From: Auanema rhodensis
Lineage: Eukaryota > Nematoda > Chromadorea > Rhabditida > Rhabditidae
NCBI GenBank assembly: GCA_964057225.1
Contig: OZ059895.1
Coordinates: 19,230,688-19,294,687 of the forward strand
Length of the DNA stretch: 64,000 nt
Direction: 5' to 3'
Part shown: positions 29,201-44,200 of the stretch, in pieces
How the letters are laid out: each line of letters begins with the position of its first letter
Position numbering within the stretch: position 1 is the stretch's first letter
Position numbers and translations under genes: made by a program
Notes under the pieces: generated by a model
Databases searched by the model: none
What the model was told of the DNA's origin: nothing
The model's input: the letters and a program-made list of their open reading frames with translations, nothing else

Positions 29201-32200
29201 ATCTTTTTATCTTTCACGGGAAGCGAGTTACATACCATGTGCACATCACGTGTACAATTAATTAGCATAAATTAAAGTTCATGTAAATTTCAAAGTCATT
29301 GTTACCACGCACCAATATCAATAATGTTATGTTTTTTGACTAATATGGACATGGGGAATCTAATTTTGAAAACCGCATCTCTTTATCTTTCACGGGAAGC
29401 GAGTTACATACCACGTGCACATCACGTGTACATTTAATTAGCATAAATTAAAGTTCACGTAAATTTCACAGTCATGGTTACCATGCACCAATATCAATAA
29501 AAATTTGTTTTTAGACTAATATGGACATGGGGAATCTAATTTTGAAAACCGCATCTTTTTATCTTTCACGGGAAGCGAGTTACATACCACGTGCACATCA
29601 CGTGTATATATAATTAGCATAAATTAAAGTTCACGTAAATTTCAAAGTCATGGTTACCATACACTGATATCAATAATGTTATGGTTTTAGACTAATATGG
29701 ACATGGGGAATCTAATTTTGAAAACCGCATCTTTTTATCTTTCACGGGAAGCGTGTTACATACCATTTGCACATCACGTGTATATATAATTAGCATAAAT
29801 TAAAGTTCACGTAAATTTCAAAGTCATGGTTACCATGCACCAATATCAATAAAAATTTGTTTTTAGACTAATATGGACATGGGGAATCTAATTTTGAAAA
29901 CCGCATCTCTTTATCTTTCACGGGAAGCGAGTTACATACCATTTGCACATCACGTGTACAATTAATTAGCATAAATTAAAGTTCACGTAAATTTCAAAGT
30001 CATTGTTACCACGCACCAATATCAATAATGTTATGTTTTTTGACTAATATGGACATGGGGAATCTAATTTTGAAAACCGCATCTTTTTATCTTTCACGGG
30101 AAGCGAGTTACATACCATGTGCACATCACGTGTACAATTAATTAGCATAAATTAAAGTTCATGTAAATTTCAAAGTCATTGTTACCACGCACCAATATCA
30201 ATAATGTTATGTTTTTTGACTAATATGGACATGGGGAATCTAATTTTGAAAACCGCATCTCTTTATCTTTCACGGGAAGCGAGTTACATACCACGTGCAC
30301 ATCACGTGTACATTTAATTAGCATAAATTAAAGTTCACGTAAATTTCACAGTCATGGTTACCATGCACCAATATCAATAAAAATTTGTTTTTAGACTAAT
30401 ATGGACATGGGGAATCTAATTTTGAAAACCGCATCTTTTTATCTTTCACGGGAAGCGAGTTACATACCACGTGCACATCACGTGTATATATAATTAGCAT
30501 AAATTAAAGTTCACGTAAATTTCAAAGTCATGGTTACCATACACTGATATCAATAATGTTATGGTTTTAGACTAATATGGACATGGGGAATCTAATTTTG
30601 AAAACCGCATCTTTTTATCTTTCACGGGAAGCGTGTTACATACCATTTGCACATCACGTGTATATATAATTAGCATAAATTAAAGTTCACGTAAATTTCA
30701 AAGTCATGGTTACCATGCACCAATATCAATAAAAATTTGTTTTTAGACTAATATGGACATGGGGAATCTAATTTTGAAAACCGCATCTCTTTATCTTTCA
30801 CGGGAAGCGAGTTACATACCATTTGCACATCACGTGTACAATTAATTAGCATAAATTAAAGTTCACGTAAATTTCAAAGTCATTGTTACCACGCACCAAT
30901 ATCAATAATGTTATGTTTTTTGACTAATATGGACATGGGGAATCTAATTTTGAAAACCGCATCTCTTTATCTTTCACGGGAAGCGAGTTACATACCACGT
31001 GCACAACACGTGTACAATTAATTAGCATAAATTAAAGTTCATGTAAATTTCAAAGTCATTGTTACCACGCACCAATATCAATAATGTTATGTTTTTTGAC
31101 TAATATGGACATGGGGAATCTAATTTTGAAAACCGCATCTTTTTATCTTTCACGGGAAGCGAGTTACATACCATGTGCACATCACGTGTACAATTAATTA
31201 GCATAAATTAAAGTTCATGTAAATTTCAAAGTCATTGTTACCACGCACCAATATCAATAATGTTATGTTTTTTGACTAATATGGACATGGGGAATCTAAT
31301 TTTGAAAACCGCATCTCTTTATCTTTCACGGGAAGCGAGTTACATACCACGTGCACATCACGTGAACATTTAATTAGCATAAATTAAAGTTCACGTAAAT
31401 TTCAAAGTCATGGTTACCATGCACCAATATCAATAAAAATTTGTTTTTAGACTAATATGGACATGGGGAATCTAATTTTGAAAACCGCATCTCTTTATCT
31501 TTCACGGGAAGCGAGTTACATACCATTTGCACATCACGTGTATATATAATTAGCATAAATTAAAGTTCACGTAAATTTCAAAGTCATGGTTACCATGCAC
31601 CAATATCAATAAAAATTTGTTTTTAGACTAACATGGACATGGGGAATCTAATTTTGAAAACCGCATCTTTTTATCTTTCACGGGAAGCGAGTTACATACC
31701 ATGTGCACATCACGTGTACAATTAATTAGCATAAATTAAAGTTCACGTAAATTTCACAGTCATGGTTACCATGCACCAATATCAATAAAAATTTGTTTTT
31801 AGACTAATATGGACATGGGGAATCTAATTTTGAGAACCGCATCTTTTTATCTTTCACGGGAAGCGAGTTACACACCATGTGCACATCACGTGTACATTTA
31901 GTTAGCATAACTTAAAGTTCACGTAAATTTCAAAGTCATGGTTACCATGCACCAATATCAATAAAAATTTGTTTTTAGACTAATATGGACATGGGGAATC
32001 TAATTCTGAAAACCGCATCTCTTTATCTTTCACGGGAAGCGAGTTATTACATACCATTTGCACATCACGTGTATATATAATTAGCATAAATTAAAGTTCA
32101 CGTAAATTTCAAAGTCATGGTTACCATGCACCAATATCAATAAAAATTTGTTTTTAGACTAACATGGACATGGGGAATCTAATTTTGAAAACCGCATCTT

Positions 32201-35200
32201 TTTATCTTTCACGGGAAGCGAGTTACATACCATGTGCACATCACGTGTACAATTAATTAGCATAAATTAAAGTTCACGTAAATTTCACAGTCATGGTTAC
32301 CATGCACCAATATCAATAAAAATTTGTTTTTAGACTAATATGGACATGGGGAATCTAATTTTGAGAACCGCATCTTTTTATCTTTCACGGGAAGCGAGTT
32401 ACACACCATGTGCACATCACGTGTACATTTAATTAGCATAACTTAAAGTTCACGTAAATTTCAAAGTCATGGTTACCATGCACCAATATCAATAAAAATT
32501 TGTTTTTAGACTAATATGGACATGGGGAATCTAATTTTGAAAACCGCATCTTTTTATCTTTCACGGGAAGCGAGTTACATACCATGTGCACATCACGTGT
32601 ACAATTAATTAGCATAAATTAAAGTTCACGTAAATTTGAAATTCATGGTAACCATACACCGATATCAATAATGTTTTGTTTTTAGACTAATATGGACATG
32701 GGGAATCTAATTTTGAAAACCGCATCTCTTTATCTTTCACGGGAAGCGAGTTACATACCATTTGCACATCACGTGTACATTTAATTAGCATAAATTAAAG
32801 TTCATGTAAATTTGAAATTCATGGTAACCATACACCAATATCAATAAAAATTTGTTTTTAGACTGATATGGACATGGGGAAGCTAATTTTGAAAACGCAT
32901 CTCTTTATCTTTCACGTGAAGCGAGTTACATACCAAGTGCACATCACGTGTACATTTAATTAGCATAAATTAAAGTTCACGTAAATTTCAAAGTCATGGT
33001 TACCATGCACCAATATCAATAAAAATTTGTTTTTAGACTAATATGGACATGGGGAATCTAATTTTGAAAACCGCATCTCTTTATCTTTCACGGGAAGCGA
33101 GTTACATACCATGTGCACATCACGTGTACAATTGATTAGCATAAATTAAAGTTCACGTAAATTTCAAAGTCATGGTTACCATACACCGATATCAATAATG
33201 TTTTGTTTTTAGACTAATATGGATATGGGGAATCTAATTTTGAAAACCGCATCTCTTTATCTTTCACCGGAAGCGAGTTACATACCATTTGCACATCACG
33301 TGTATATATAATTAGCATAAATTAAAGTTCACGTAAATTTCAAAGTCATGGTTACCATGCACCAATATCAATAAAAATTTGTTTTTAGACTAATATGGAC
33401 ATTGGGAATCTAATTTTGAAAACCGCATCTCTTTATCTTTCACGGGAAGCGAGTTACATACCATTTGCACATCACGTGTATATATAATTAGCATAAATTA
33501 AAGTTCACGTAAATTTCAAAGTCATGGTTACCATACACTGATATCAATAATGTTATGGTTTTAGACTAATATGGACATGGGGAATCTAATTTTGAAAACC
33601 GCATCTTTTTATCTTTCACGGGAAGCGTGTTACATACCATTTGCACATCACGTGTATATATAATTAGCATAAATTAAAGTTCACGTAAATTTCAAAGTCA
33701 TGGTTACCATGCACCAATATCAATAAAAATTTGTTTTTAGACTAATATGGACATGGGGAATCTAATTTTGAAAACCGCATCTCTTTATCTTTCACGGGAA
33801 GCGAGTTACATACCATTTGCACATCACGTGTACAATTAATTAGCATAAATTAAAGTTCACGTAAATTTCAAAGTCATTGTTACCACGCACCAATATCAAT
33901 AATGTTATGTTTTTTGACTAATATGGACATGGGGAATCTAATTTTGAAAACCGCATCTCTTTATCTTTCACGGGAAGCGAGTTACATACCACGTGCACAT
34001 CACGTGTACAATTAATTAGCATAAATTAAAGTTCACGTAAATTTCAAAGTCATTGTTACCACGCACCAATATCAATAATGTTATGTTTTTTGACTAATAT
34101 GGACATGGGGAATCTAATTTTGAAAACCGCATCTTTTTATCTTTCACGGGAAGCGAGTTACATACCATGTGCACATCACGTGTACAATTAATTAGCATAA
34201 ATTAAAGTTCATGTAAATTTCAAAGTCATTGTTACCACGCACCAATATCAATAATGTTATGTTTTTTGACTAATATGGACATGGGGAATCTAATTTTGAA
34301 AACCGCATCTCTTTATCTTTCACGGGAAGCGAGTTACATACCACGTGCACATCACGTGTACATTTAATTAGCATAAATTAAAGTTCACGTAAATTTCACA
34401 GTCATGGTTACCATGCACCAATATCAATAAAAATTTGTTTTTAGACTAATATGGACATGGGGAATCTAATTTTGAAAACCGCATCTTTTTATCTTTCACG
34501 GGAAGCGAGTTACATACCACGTGCACATCACGTGTATATATAATTAGCATAAATTAAAGTTCACGTAAATTTCAAAGTCATGGTTACCATACACTGATAT
34601 CAATAATGTTATGGTTTTAGACTAATATGGACATGGGGAATCTAATTTTGAAAACCGCATCTTTTTATCTTTCACGGGAAGCGTGTTACATACCATTTGC
34701 ACATCACGTGTATATATAATTAGCATAAATTAAAGTTCACGTAAATTTCAAAGTCATGGTTACCATGCACCAATATCAATAAAAATTTGTTTTTAGACTA
34801 ATATGGACATGGGGAATCTAATTTTGAAAACCGCATCTCTTTATCTTTCACGGGAAGCGAGTTACATACCATTTGCACATCACGTGTACAATTAATTAGC
34901 ATAAATTAAAGTTCACGTAAATTTCAAAGTCATTGTTACCACGCACCAATATCAATAATGTTATGTTTTTTGACTAATATGGACATGGGGAATCTAATTT
35001 TGAAAACCGCATCTCTTTATCTTTCACGGGAAGCGAGTTACATACCACGTGCACAACACGTGTACAATTAATTAGCATAAATTAAAGTTCATGTAAATTT
35101 CAAAGTCATTGTTACCACGCACCAATATCAATAATGTTATGTTTTTTGACTAATATGGACATGGGGAATCTAATTTTGAAAACCGCATCTTTTTATCTTT

Positions 35201-38200
35201 CACGGGAAGCGAGTTACATACCATTTGCACATCACGTGTACAATTAATTAGCATAAATTAAAGTTCATGTAAATTTCAAAGTCATTGTTACCACGCACCA
35301 ATATCAATAATGTTATGTTTTTTGACTAATATGGACATGGGGAATCTAATTTTGAAAACCGCATCTCTTTATCTTTCACGGGAAGCGAGTTACATACCAT
35401 TTGCACATCACGTGTATATATAATTAGCATAAATTAAAGTTCACGTAAATTTCAAAGTCATGGTTACCATGCACCAATATCAATAAAAATTTGTTTTTAG
35501 ACTAACATGGACATGGGGAATCTAATTTTGAAAACCGCATCTTTTTATCTTTCACGGGAAGCGAGTTACATACCATGTGCACATCACGTGTACAATTAAT
35601 TAGCATAAATTAAAGTTCACGTAAATTTCACAGTCATGGTTACCATGCACCAATATCAATAAAAATTTGTTTTTAGACTAATATGGACATGGGGAATCTA
35701 ATTCTGAAAACCGCATCTCTTTATCTTTCACGGGAAGCGAGTTACATACCATGTGCACATCACGTGTACAATTAATTAGCATAAATTAAAGTTCACGTAA
35801 ATTTCACAGTCATGGTTACCATGCACCAATATCAATAAAAATTTGTTTTTAGACTAATATGGACATGGGGAATCTAATTTTGAAAACCGCATCTCTTTAT
35901 CTTTCACGGGAAGCGAGTTACATACCATGTGCACATCACGTGTACAATTAATTAGCATAAATTAAAGTTCACGTAAATTTCACAGTCATGGTTACCATGC
36001 ACCAATATCAATAAAAATTTGTTTTTAGACTAATATGGACATGGGGAATCTAATTCTGAAAACCGCATCTCTTTATCTTTCACGGGAAGCGAGTTATTAC
36101 ATACCATTTGCACATCACGTGTATATATAATTAGCATAAATTAAAGTTCACGTAAATTTCAAAGTCATGGTTACCATGCACCAATATCAATAAAAATTTG
36201 TTTTTAGACTAACATGGACATGGGGAATCTAATTTTGAAAACCGCATCTTTTTATCTTTCACGGGAAGCGAGTTACATACCATGTGCACATCACGTGTAC
36301 AATTAATTAGCATAAATTAAAGTTCACGTAAATTTCACAGTCATGGTTACCATGCACCAATATCAATAAAAATTTGTTTTTAGACTAATATGGACATGGG
36401 GAATCTAATTTTGAGAACCGCATCTTTTTATCTTTCACGGGAAGCGAGTTACACACCATGTGCACATCACGTGTACATTTAATTAGCATAACTTAAAGTT
36501 CACGTAAATTTCAAAGTCATGGTTACCATGCACCAATATCAATAAAAATTTGTTTTTAGACTAATATGGACATGGGGAATCTAATTTTAAAAACCGCATC
36601 TTTTTATCTTTCACGGGAAGCGAGTTACATACCATGTGCACATCACGTGTACAATTAATTAGCATAAATTAAAGTTCACGTAAATTTGAAATTCATGGTA
36701 ACCATACACCAATATCAATAAGAATTTGTTTTTAGACTGATATGGACATGGGGAAGCTAATTTTGAAAACGCATCTCTTTATCTTTCACGTGAAGCGAGT
36801 TACATACCAAGTGCACATCACGTGTACATTTAATTAGCATAAATTAAAGTTCACGTAAATTTGAAATTCATGGTAACCATACACCGATATCAATAATGTT
36901 TTGTTTTTAGACTAATATGGACATGGGGAATCTAATTTTGAAAACCGCATCTCTTTATCTTTCACGGGAAGCGAGTTACATACCATTTGCACATCACGTG
37001 TACATTTAATTAGCATAAATTAAAGTTCATGTAAATTTGAAATTCATGGTTACCATGCACCAATATCAATAAAAATTTGTTTTTAGACTAACATGGACAT
37101 GGGGAATCTAATTTTGAAAACCGCATCTTTTTATCTTTCACGGGAAGCGAGTTACATACCATGTGCACATCACGTGTACAATTAATTAGCATAAATTAAA
37201 GTTCACGTAAATTTCACAGTCATGGTTACCATGCACCAATATCAATAAAAATTTGTTTTTAGACTAATATGGACATGGGGAATCTAATTTTGAGAACCGC
37301 ATCTTTTTATCTTTCACGGGAAGCGAGTTACACACCATGTGCACATCACGTGTACATTTAGTTAGCATAACTTAAAGTTCACGTAAATTTCAAAGTCATG
37401 GTTACCATGCACCAATATCAATAAAAATTTGTTTTTAGACTAATATGGACATGGGGAATCTAATTCTGAAAACCGCATCTCTTTATCTTTCACGGGAAGC
37501 GAGTTATTACATACCATTTGCACATCACGTGTATATATAATTAGCATAAATTAAAGTTCACGTAAATTTCAAAGTCATGGTTACCATGCACCAATATCAA
37601 TAAAAATTTGTTTTTAGACTAACATGGACATGGGGAATCTAATTTTGAAAACCGCATCTTTTTATCTTTCACGGGAAGCGAGTTACATACCATGTGCACA
37701 TCACGTGTACAATTAATTAGCATAAATTAAAGTTCACGTAAATTTCACAGTCATGGTTACCATGCACCAATATCAATAAAAATTTGTTTTTAGACTAATA
37801 TGGACATGGGGAATCTAATTTTGAGAACCGCATCTTTTTATCTTTCACGGGAAGCGAGTTACACACCATGTGCACATCACGTGTACATTTAATTAGCATA
37901 ACTTAAAGTTCACGTAAATTTCAAAGTCATGGTTACCATGCACCAATATCAATAAAAATTTGTTTTTAGACTAATATGGACATGGGGAATCTAATTTTGA
38001 AAACCGCATCTTTTTATCTTTCACGGGAAGCGAGTTACATACCATGTGCACATCACGTGTACAATTAATTAGCATAAATTAAAGTTCACGTAAATTTGAA
38101 ATTCATGGTAACCATACACCGATATCAATAATGTTTTGTTTTTAGACTAATATGGACATGGGGAATCTAATTTTGAAAACCGCATCTCTTTATCTTTCAC
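26200..38200 (+). repeat. large HOR block: 4754 and 5106 bp duplications
   Basis: GCACAACACG at 26247 and 31001, and CATTTAGTTA at 27141 and 31895, are both 4754 bp apart (27 units, one +3 and one -1). The overlapping stretch shows a second spacing: the 175-bp unit at 27770 and 32876, and TACAATTGAT at 28021 and 33127, are 5106 bp apart (29 units with the same corrections). Nested in it is an 880 bp (five-unit) tandem duplication, seen as TACATACCAC joined to the TATATA leader at 29581 and 30461. CATTTAGTTA appears again at 37355. Whole multi-kilobase segments were copied, with further internal rearrangement. Confidence 0.85.
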
Positions 38201-41200
38201 GGGAAGCGAGTTACATACCATTTGCACATCACGTGTACATTTAATTAGCATAAATTAAAGTTCATGTAAATTTGAAATTCATGGTAACCATACACCAATA
38301 TCAATAAAAATTTGTTTTTAGACTGATATGGACATGGGGAAGCTAATTTTGAAAACGCATCTCTTTATCTTTCACGTGAAGCGAGTTACATACCAAGTGC
38401 ACATCACGTGTACATTTAATTAGCATAAATTAAAGTTCACGTAAATTTCAAAGTCATGGTTACCATGCACCAATATCAATAAAAATTTGTTTTTAGACTA
38501 ATATGGACATGGGGAATCTAATTTTGAAAACCGCATCTTTTTATCTTTCACGGGAAGCGAGTTACATACCATGTGCACATCACGTGTACAATTAATTAGC
38601 ATAAATTAAAGTTCACGTAAATTTGAAATTCATGGTAACCATACACCGATATCAATAATGTTTTGTTTTTAGACTAATATGGACATGGGGAATCTAATTT
38701 TGAAAACCGCATCTTTTTATCTTTCACGGGAAGCGTGTTACATACCATTTGCACATCACGTGTATATATAATTAGCATAAATTAAAGTTCACGTAAATTT
38801 CAAAGTCATGGTTACCATGCACCAATATCAATAAAAATTTGTTTTTTGACTAATATGGACATGGGGAATCTAATTTTGAAAACCGCATCTTTTTATCTTT
38901 CACGGGAAGCGAGTTACATACCATGTGCACATCACGTGTACAATTAATTAGCATAAATTAAAGTTCATGTTAATTTCAAAGTCATTGTTACCACGCACCA
39001 ATATCAATAATGTTATGTTTTTTGACTAATATGGACATGGGGAATCTAATTTTGAAAACCGCATCTCTTTATCTTTCACGGGAAGCGAGTTACATACCAC
39101 GTGCACATCACGTGTACATTTAATTAGCATAAATTAAAGTTCACGTAAATTTCACAGTCATGGTTACCATGCACCAATATCAATAAAAATTTGTTTTTAG
39201 ACTAATATGGACATGGGGAATCTAATTTTGAAAACCGCATCTTTTTATCTTTCACGGGAAGCGAGTTACATACCACGTGCACATCACGTGTATATATAAT
39301 TAGCATAAATTAAAGTTCACGTAAATTTCAAAGTCATGGTTACCATACACTGATATCAATAATGTTATGGTTTTAGACTAATATGGACATGGGGAATCTA
39401 ATTTTGAAAACCGCATCTTTTTATCTTTCACGGGAAGCGTGTTACATACCATTTGCACATCACGTGTACATTTAATTAGCATAAATTAAAGTTCACGTAA
39501 ATTTCAAAGTCATGGTTACCATGCACCAATATCAATAAAAATTTGTTTTTAGACTAATATGGACATGGGGAATCTAATTTTGAAAACCGCATCTTTTTAT
39601 CTTTCACGGGAAGCGAGTTACATACCATTTGCACATCACGTGTACAATTAATTAGCATAAATTAAAGTTCACGTAAATTTCAAAGTCATTGTTACCACGC
39701 ACCAATATCAATAATGTTATGTTTTTTGACTAATATGGACATGGGGAATCTAATTTTGAAAACCGCATCTCTTTATCTTTCACGGGAAGCGAGTTACATA
39801 CCACGTGCACATCACGTGTACAATTAATTAGCATAAATTAAAGTTCACGTAAATTTCAAAGTCATTGTTACCACGCACCAATATCAATAATGTTATGGTT
39901 TTAGACTAATATGGACATGGGGAATCTAATTTTGAGAACCGCATCTTTTTATCTTTCACGGGAAGCGAGTTACACACCATGTGCACATCACGTGTACATT
40001 TAATTAGCATAACTTAAAGTTCACGTAAATTTCAAAGTCATGGTTACCATGCACCAATATCAATAAAAATTTGTTTTTAGACTAATATGGACATGGGGAA
40101 TCTAATTTTGAAAACCGCATCTTTTTATCTTTCACGGGAAGCGAGTTACATACCATGTGCACATCACGTGTACAATTAATTAGCATAAATTAAAGTTCAC
40201 GTAAATTTGAAATTCATGGTAACCATACACCGATATCAATAATGTTTTGTTTTTAGACTAATATGGACATGGGGAATCTAATTTTGAGAACCGCATCTTT
40301 TTATCTTTCACGGGAAGCGAGTTACACACCATGTGCACATCACGTGTACATTTAATTAGCATAACTTAAAGTTCACGTAAATTTCAAAGTCATGGTTACC
40401 ATGCACCAATATCAATAAAAATTTGTTTTTAGACTAATATGGACATGGGGAATCTAATTTTGAAAACCGCATCTTTTTATCTTTCACGGGAAGCGAGTTA
40501 CATACCATGTGCACATCACGTGTACAATTAATTAGCATAAATTAAAGTTCACGTAAATTTGAAATTCATGGTAACCATACACCGATATCAATAATGTTTT
40601 GTTTTTAGACTAATATGGACATGGGGAATCTAATTTTGAAAACCGCATCTCTTTATCTTTCACGGGAAGCGAGTTACATACCATTTGCACATCACGTGTA
40701 CATTTAATTAGCATAAATTAAAGTTCATGTAAATTTGAAATTCATGGTAACCATACACCAATATCAATAAAAATTTGTTTTTAGACTGATATGGACATGG
40801 GGAAGCTAATTTTGAAAACGCATCTCTTTATCTTTCACGTGAAGCGAGTTACATACCAAGTGCACATCACGTGTACATTTAATTAGCATAAATTAAAGTT
40901 CACGTAAATTTCAAAGTCATGGTTACCATGCACCAATATCAATAAAAATTTGTTTTTAGACTAATATGGACATGGGGAATCTAATTTTGAAAACCGCATC
41001 TTTTTATCTTTCACGGGAAGCGAGTTACATACCATGTGCACATCACGTGTACAATTAATTAGCATAAATTAAAGTTCACGTAAATTTGAAATTCATGGTA
41101 ACCATACACCGATATCAATAATGTTTTGTTTTTAGACTAATATGGACATGGGGAATCTAATTTTGAAAACCGCATCTTTTTATCTTTCACGGGAAGCGTG

Positions 41201-44200
41201 TTACATACCATTTGCACATCACGTGTATATATAATTAGCATAAATTAAAGTTCACGTAAATTTCAAAGTCATGGTTACCATGCACCAATATCAATAAAAA
41301 TTTGTTTTTTGACTAATATGGACATGGGGAATCTAATTTTGAAAACCGCATCTTTTTATCTTTCACGGGAAGCGAGTTACATACCATGTGCACATCACGT
41401 GTACAATTAATTAGCATAAATTAAAGTTCATGTTAATTTCAAAGTCATTGTTACCACGCACCAATATCAATAATGTTATGTTTTTTGACTAATATGGACA
41501 TGGGGAATCTAATTTTGAAAACCGCATCTCTTTATCTTTCACGGGAAGCGAGTTACATACCACGTGCACATCACGTGTACATTTAATTAGCATAAATTAA
41601 AGTTCACGTAAATTTCACAGTCATGGTTACCATGCACCAATATCAATAAAAATTTGTTTTTAGACTAATATGGACATGGGGAATCTAATTTTGAAAACCG
41701 CATCTTTTTATCTTTCACGGGAAGCGAGTTACATACCACGTGCACATCACGTGTATATATAATTAGCATAAATTAAAGTTCACGTAAATTTCAAAGTCAT
41801 GGTTACCATACACTGATATCAATAATGTTATGGTTTTAGACTAATATGGACATGGGGAATCTAATTTTGAAAACCGCATCTTTTTATCTTTCACGGGAAG
41901 CGTGTTACATACCATTTGCACATCACGTGTACATTTAATTAGCATAAATTAAAGTTCACGTAAATTTCAAAGTCATGGTTACCATGCACCAATATCAATA
42001 AAAATTTGTTTTTAGACTAATATGGACATGGGGAATCTAATTTTGAAAACCGCATCTTTTTATCTTTCACGGGAAGCGAGTTACATACCATTTGCACATC
42101 ACGTGTACAATTAATTAGCATAAATTAAAGTTCACGTAAATTTCAAAGTCATTGTTACCACGCACCAATATCAATAATGTTATGTTTTTTGACTAATATG
42201 GACATGGGGAATCTAATTTTGAAAACCGCATCTCTTTATCTTTCACGGGAAGCGAGTTACATACCACGTGCACATCACGTGTACAATTAATTAGCATAAA
42301 TTAAAGTTCACGTAAATTTCAAAGTCATTGTTACCACGCACCAATATCAATAATGTTATGGTTTTAGACTAATATGGACATGGGGAATCTAATTTTGAAA
42401 ACCGCATCTTTTTATCTTTCACGGGAAGCGTGTTACATACCATTTGCACATCACGTGTACATTTAATTAGCATAAATTAAAGTTCACGTAAATTTCAAAG
42501 TCATGGTTACCATGCACCAATATCAATAAAAATTTGTTTTTAGACTAATATGGACATGGGGAATCTAATTTTGAAAACCGCATCTTTTTATCTTTCACGG
42601 GAAGCGAGTTACATACCATTTGCACATCACGTGTACAATTAATTAGCATAAATTAAAGTTCACGTAAATTTCAAAGTCATTGTTACCACGCACCAATATC
42701 AATAATGTTATGTTTTTTGACTAATATGGACATGGGGAATCTAATTTTGAAAACCGCATCTCTTTATCTTTCACGGGAAGCGAGTTACATACCACGTGCA
42801 CATCACGTGTACAATTAATTAGCATAAATTAAAGTTCACGTAAATTTCAAAGTCATTGTTACCACGCACCAATATCAATAATGTTATGTTTTTTGACTAA
42901 TATGGACATGGGGAATCTAATTTTGAAAACCGCATCTTTTTATCTTTCACGGGAAGCGAGTTACATACCATGTGCACATCACGTGTACAATTAATTAGCA
43001 TAAATTAAAGTTCATGTAAATTTCAAAGTCATTGTTACCACGCACCAATATCAATAATGTTATGTTTTTTGACTAATATGGACATGGGGAATCTAATTTT
43101 GAAAACCGCATCTCTTTATCTTTCACGGGAAGCGAGTTACATACCACGTGCACATCACGTGTACATTTAATTAGCATAAATTAAAGTTCACGTAAATTTC
43201 ACAGTCATGGTTACCATGCACCAATATCAATAAAAATTTGTTTTTAGACTAATATGGACATGGGGAATCTAATTTTGAAAACCGCATCTTTTTATCTTTC
43301 ACGGGAAGCGAGTTACATACCACGTGCACATCACGTGTATATATAATTAGCATAAATTAAAGTTCACGTAAATTTCAAAGTCATGGTTACCATACACTGA
43401 TATCAATAATGTTATGGTTTTAGACTAATATGGACATGGGGAATCTAATTTTGAAAACCGCATCTTTTTATCTTTCACGGGAAGCGTGTTACATACCATT
43501 TGCACATCACGTGTATATATAATTAGCATAAATTAAAGTTCACGTAAATTTCAAAGTCATGGTTACCATGCACCAATATCAATAAAAATTTGTTTTTAGA
43601 CTAATATGGACATGGGGAATCTAATTTTGAAAACCGCATCTCTTTATCTTTCACGGGAAGCGAGTTACATACCATTTGCACATCACGTGTACAATTAATT
43701 AGCATAAATTAAAGTTCACGTAAATTTCAAAGTCATTGTTACCACGCACCAATATCAATAATGTTATGTTTTTTGACTAATATGGACATGGGGAATCTAA
43801 TTTTGAAAACCGCATCTCTTTATCTTTCACGGGAAGCGAGTTACATACCACGTGCACAACACGTGTACAATTAATTAGCATAAATTAAAGTTCATGTAAA
43901 TTTCAAAGTCATTGTTACCACGCACCAATATCAATAATGTTATGTTTTTTGACTAATATGGACATGGGGAATCTAATTTTGAAAACCGCATCTTTTTATC
44001 TTTCACGGGAAGCGAGTTACATACCATGTGCACATCACGTGTACAATTAATTAGCATAAATTAAAGTTCATGTAAATTTCAAAGTCATTGTTACCACGCA
44101 CCAATATCAATAATGTTATGTTTTTTGACTAATATGGACATGGGGAATCTAATTTTGAAAACCGCATCTCTTTATCTTTCACGGGAAGCGAGTTACATAC

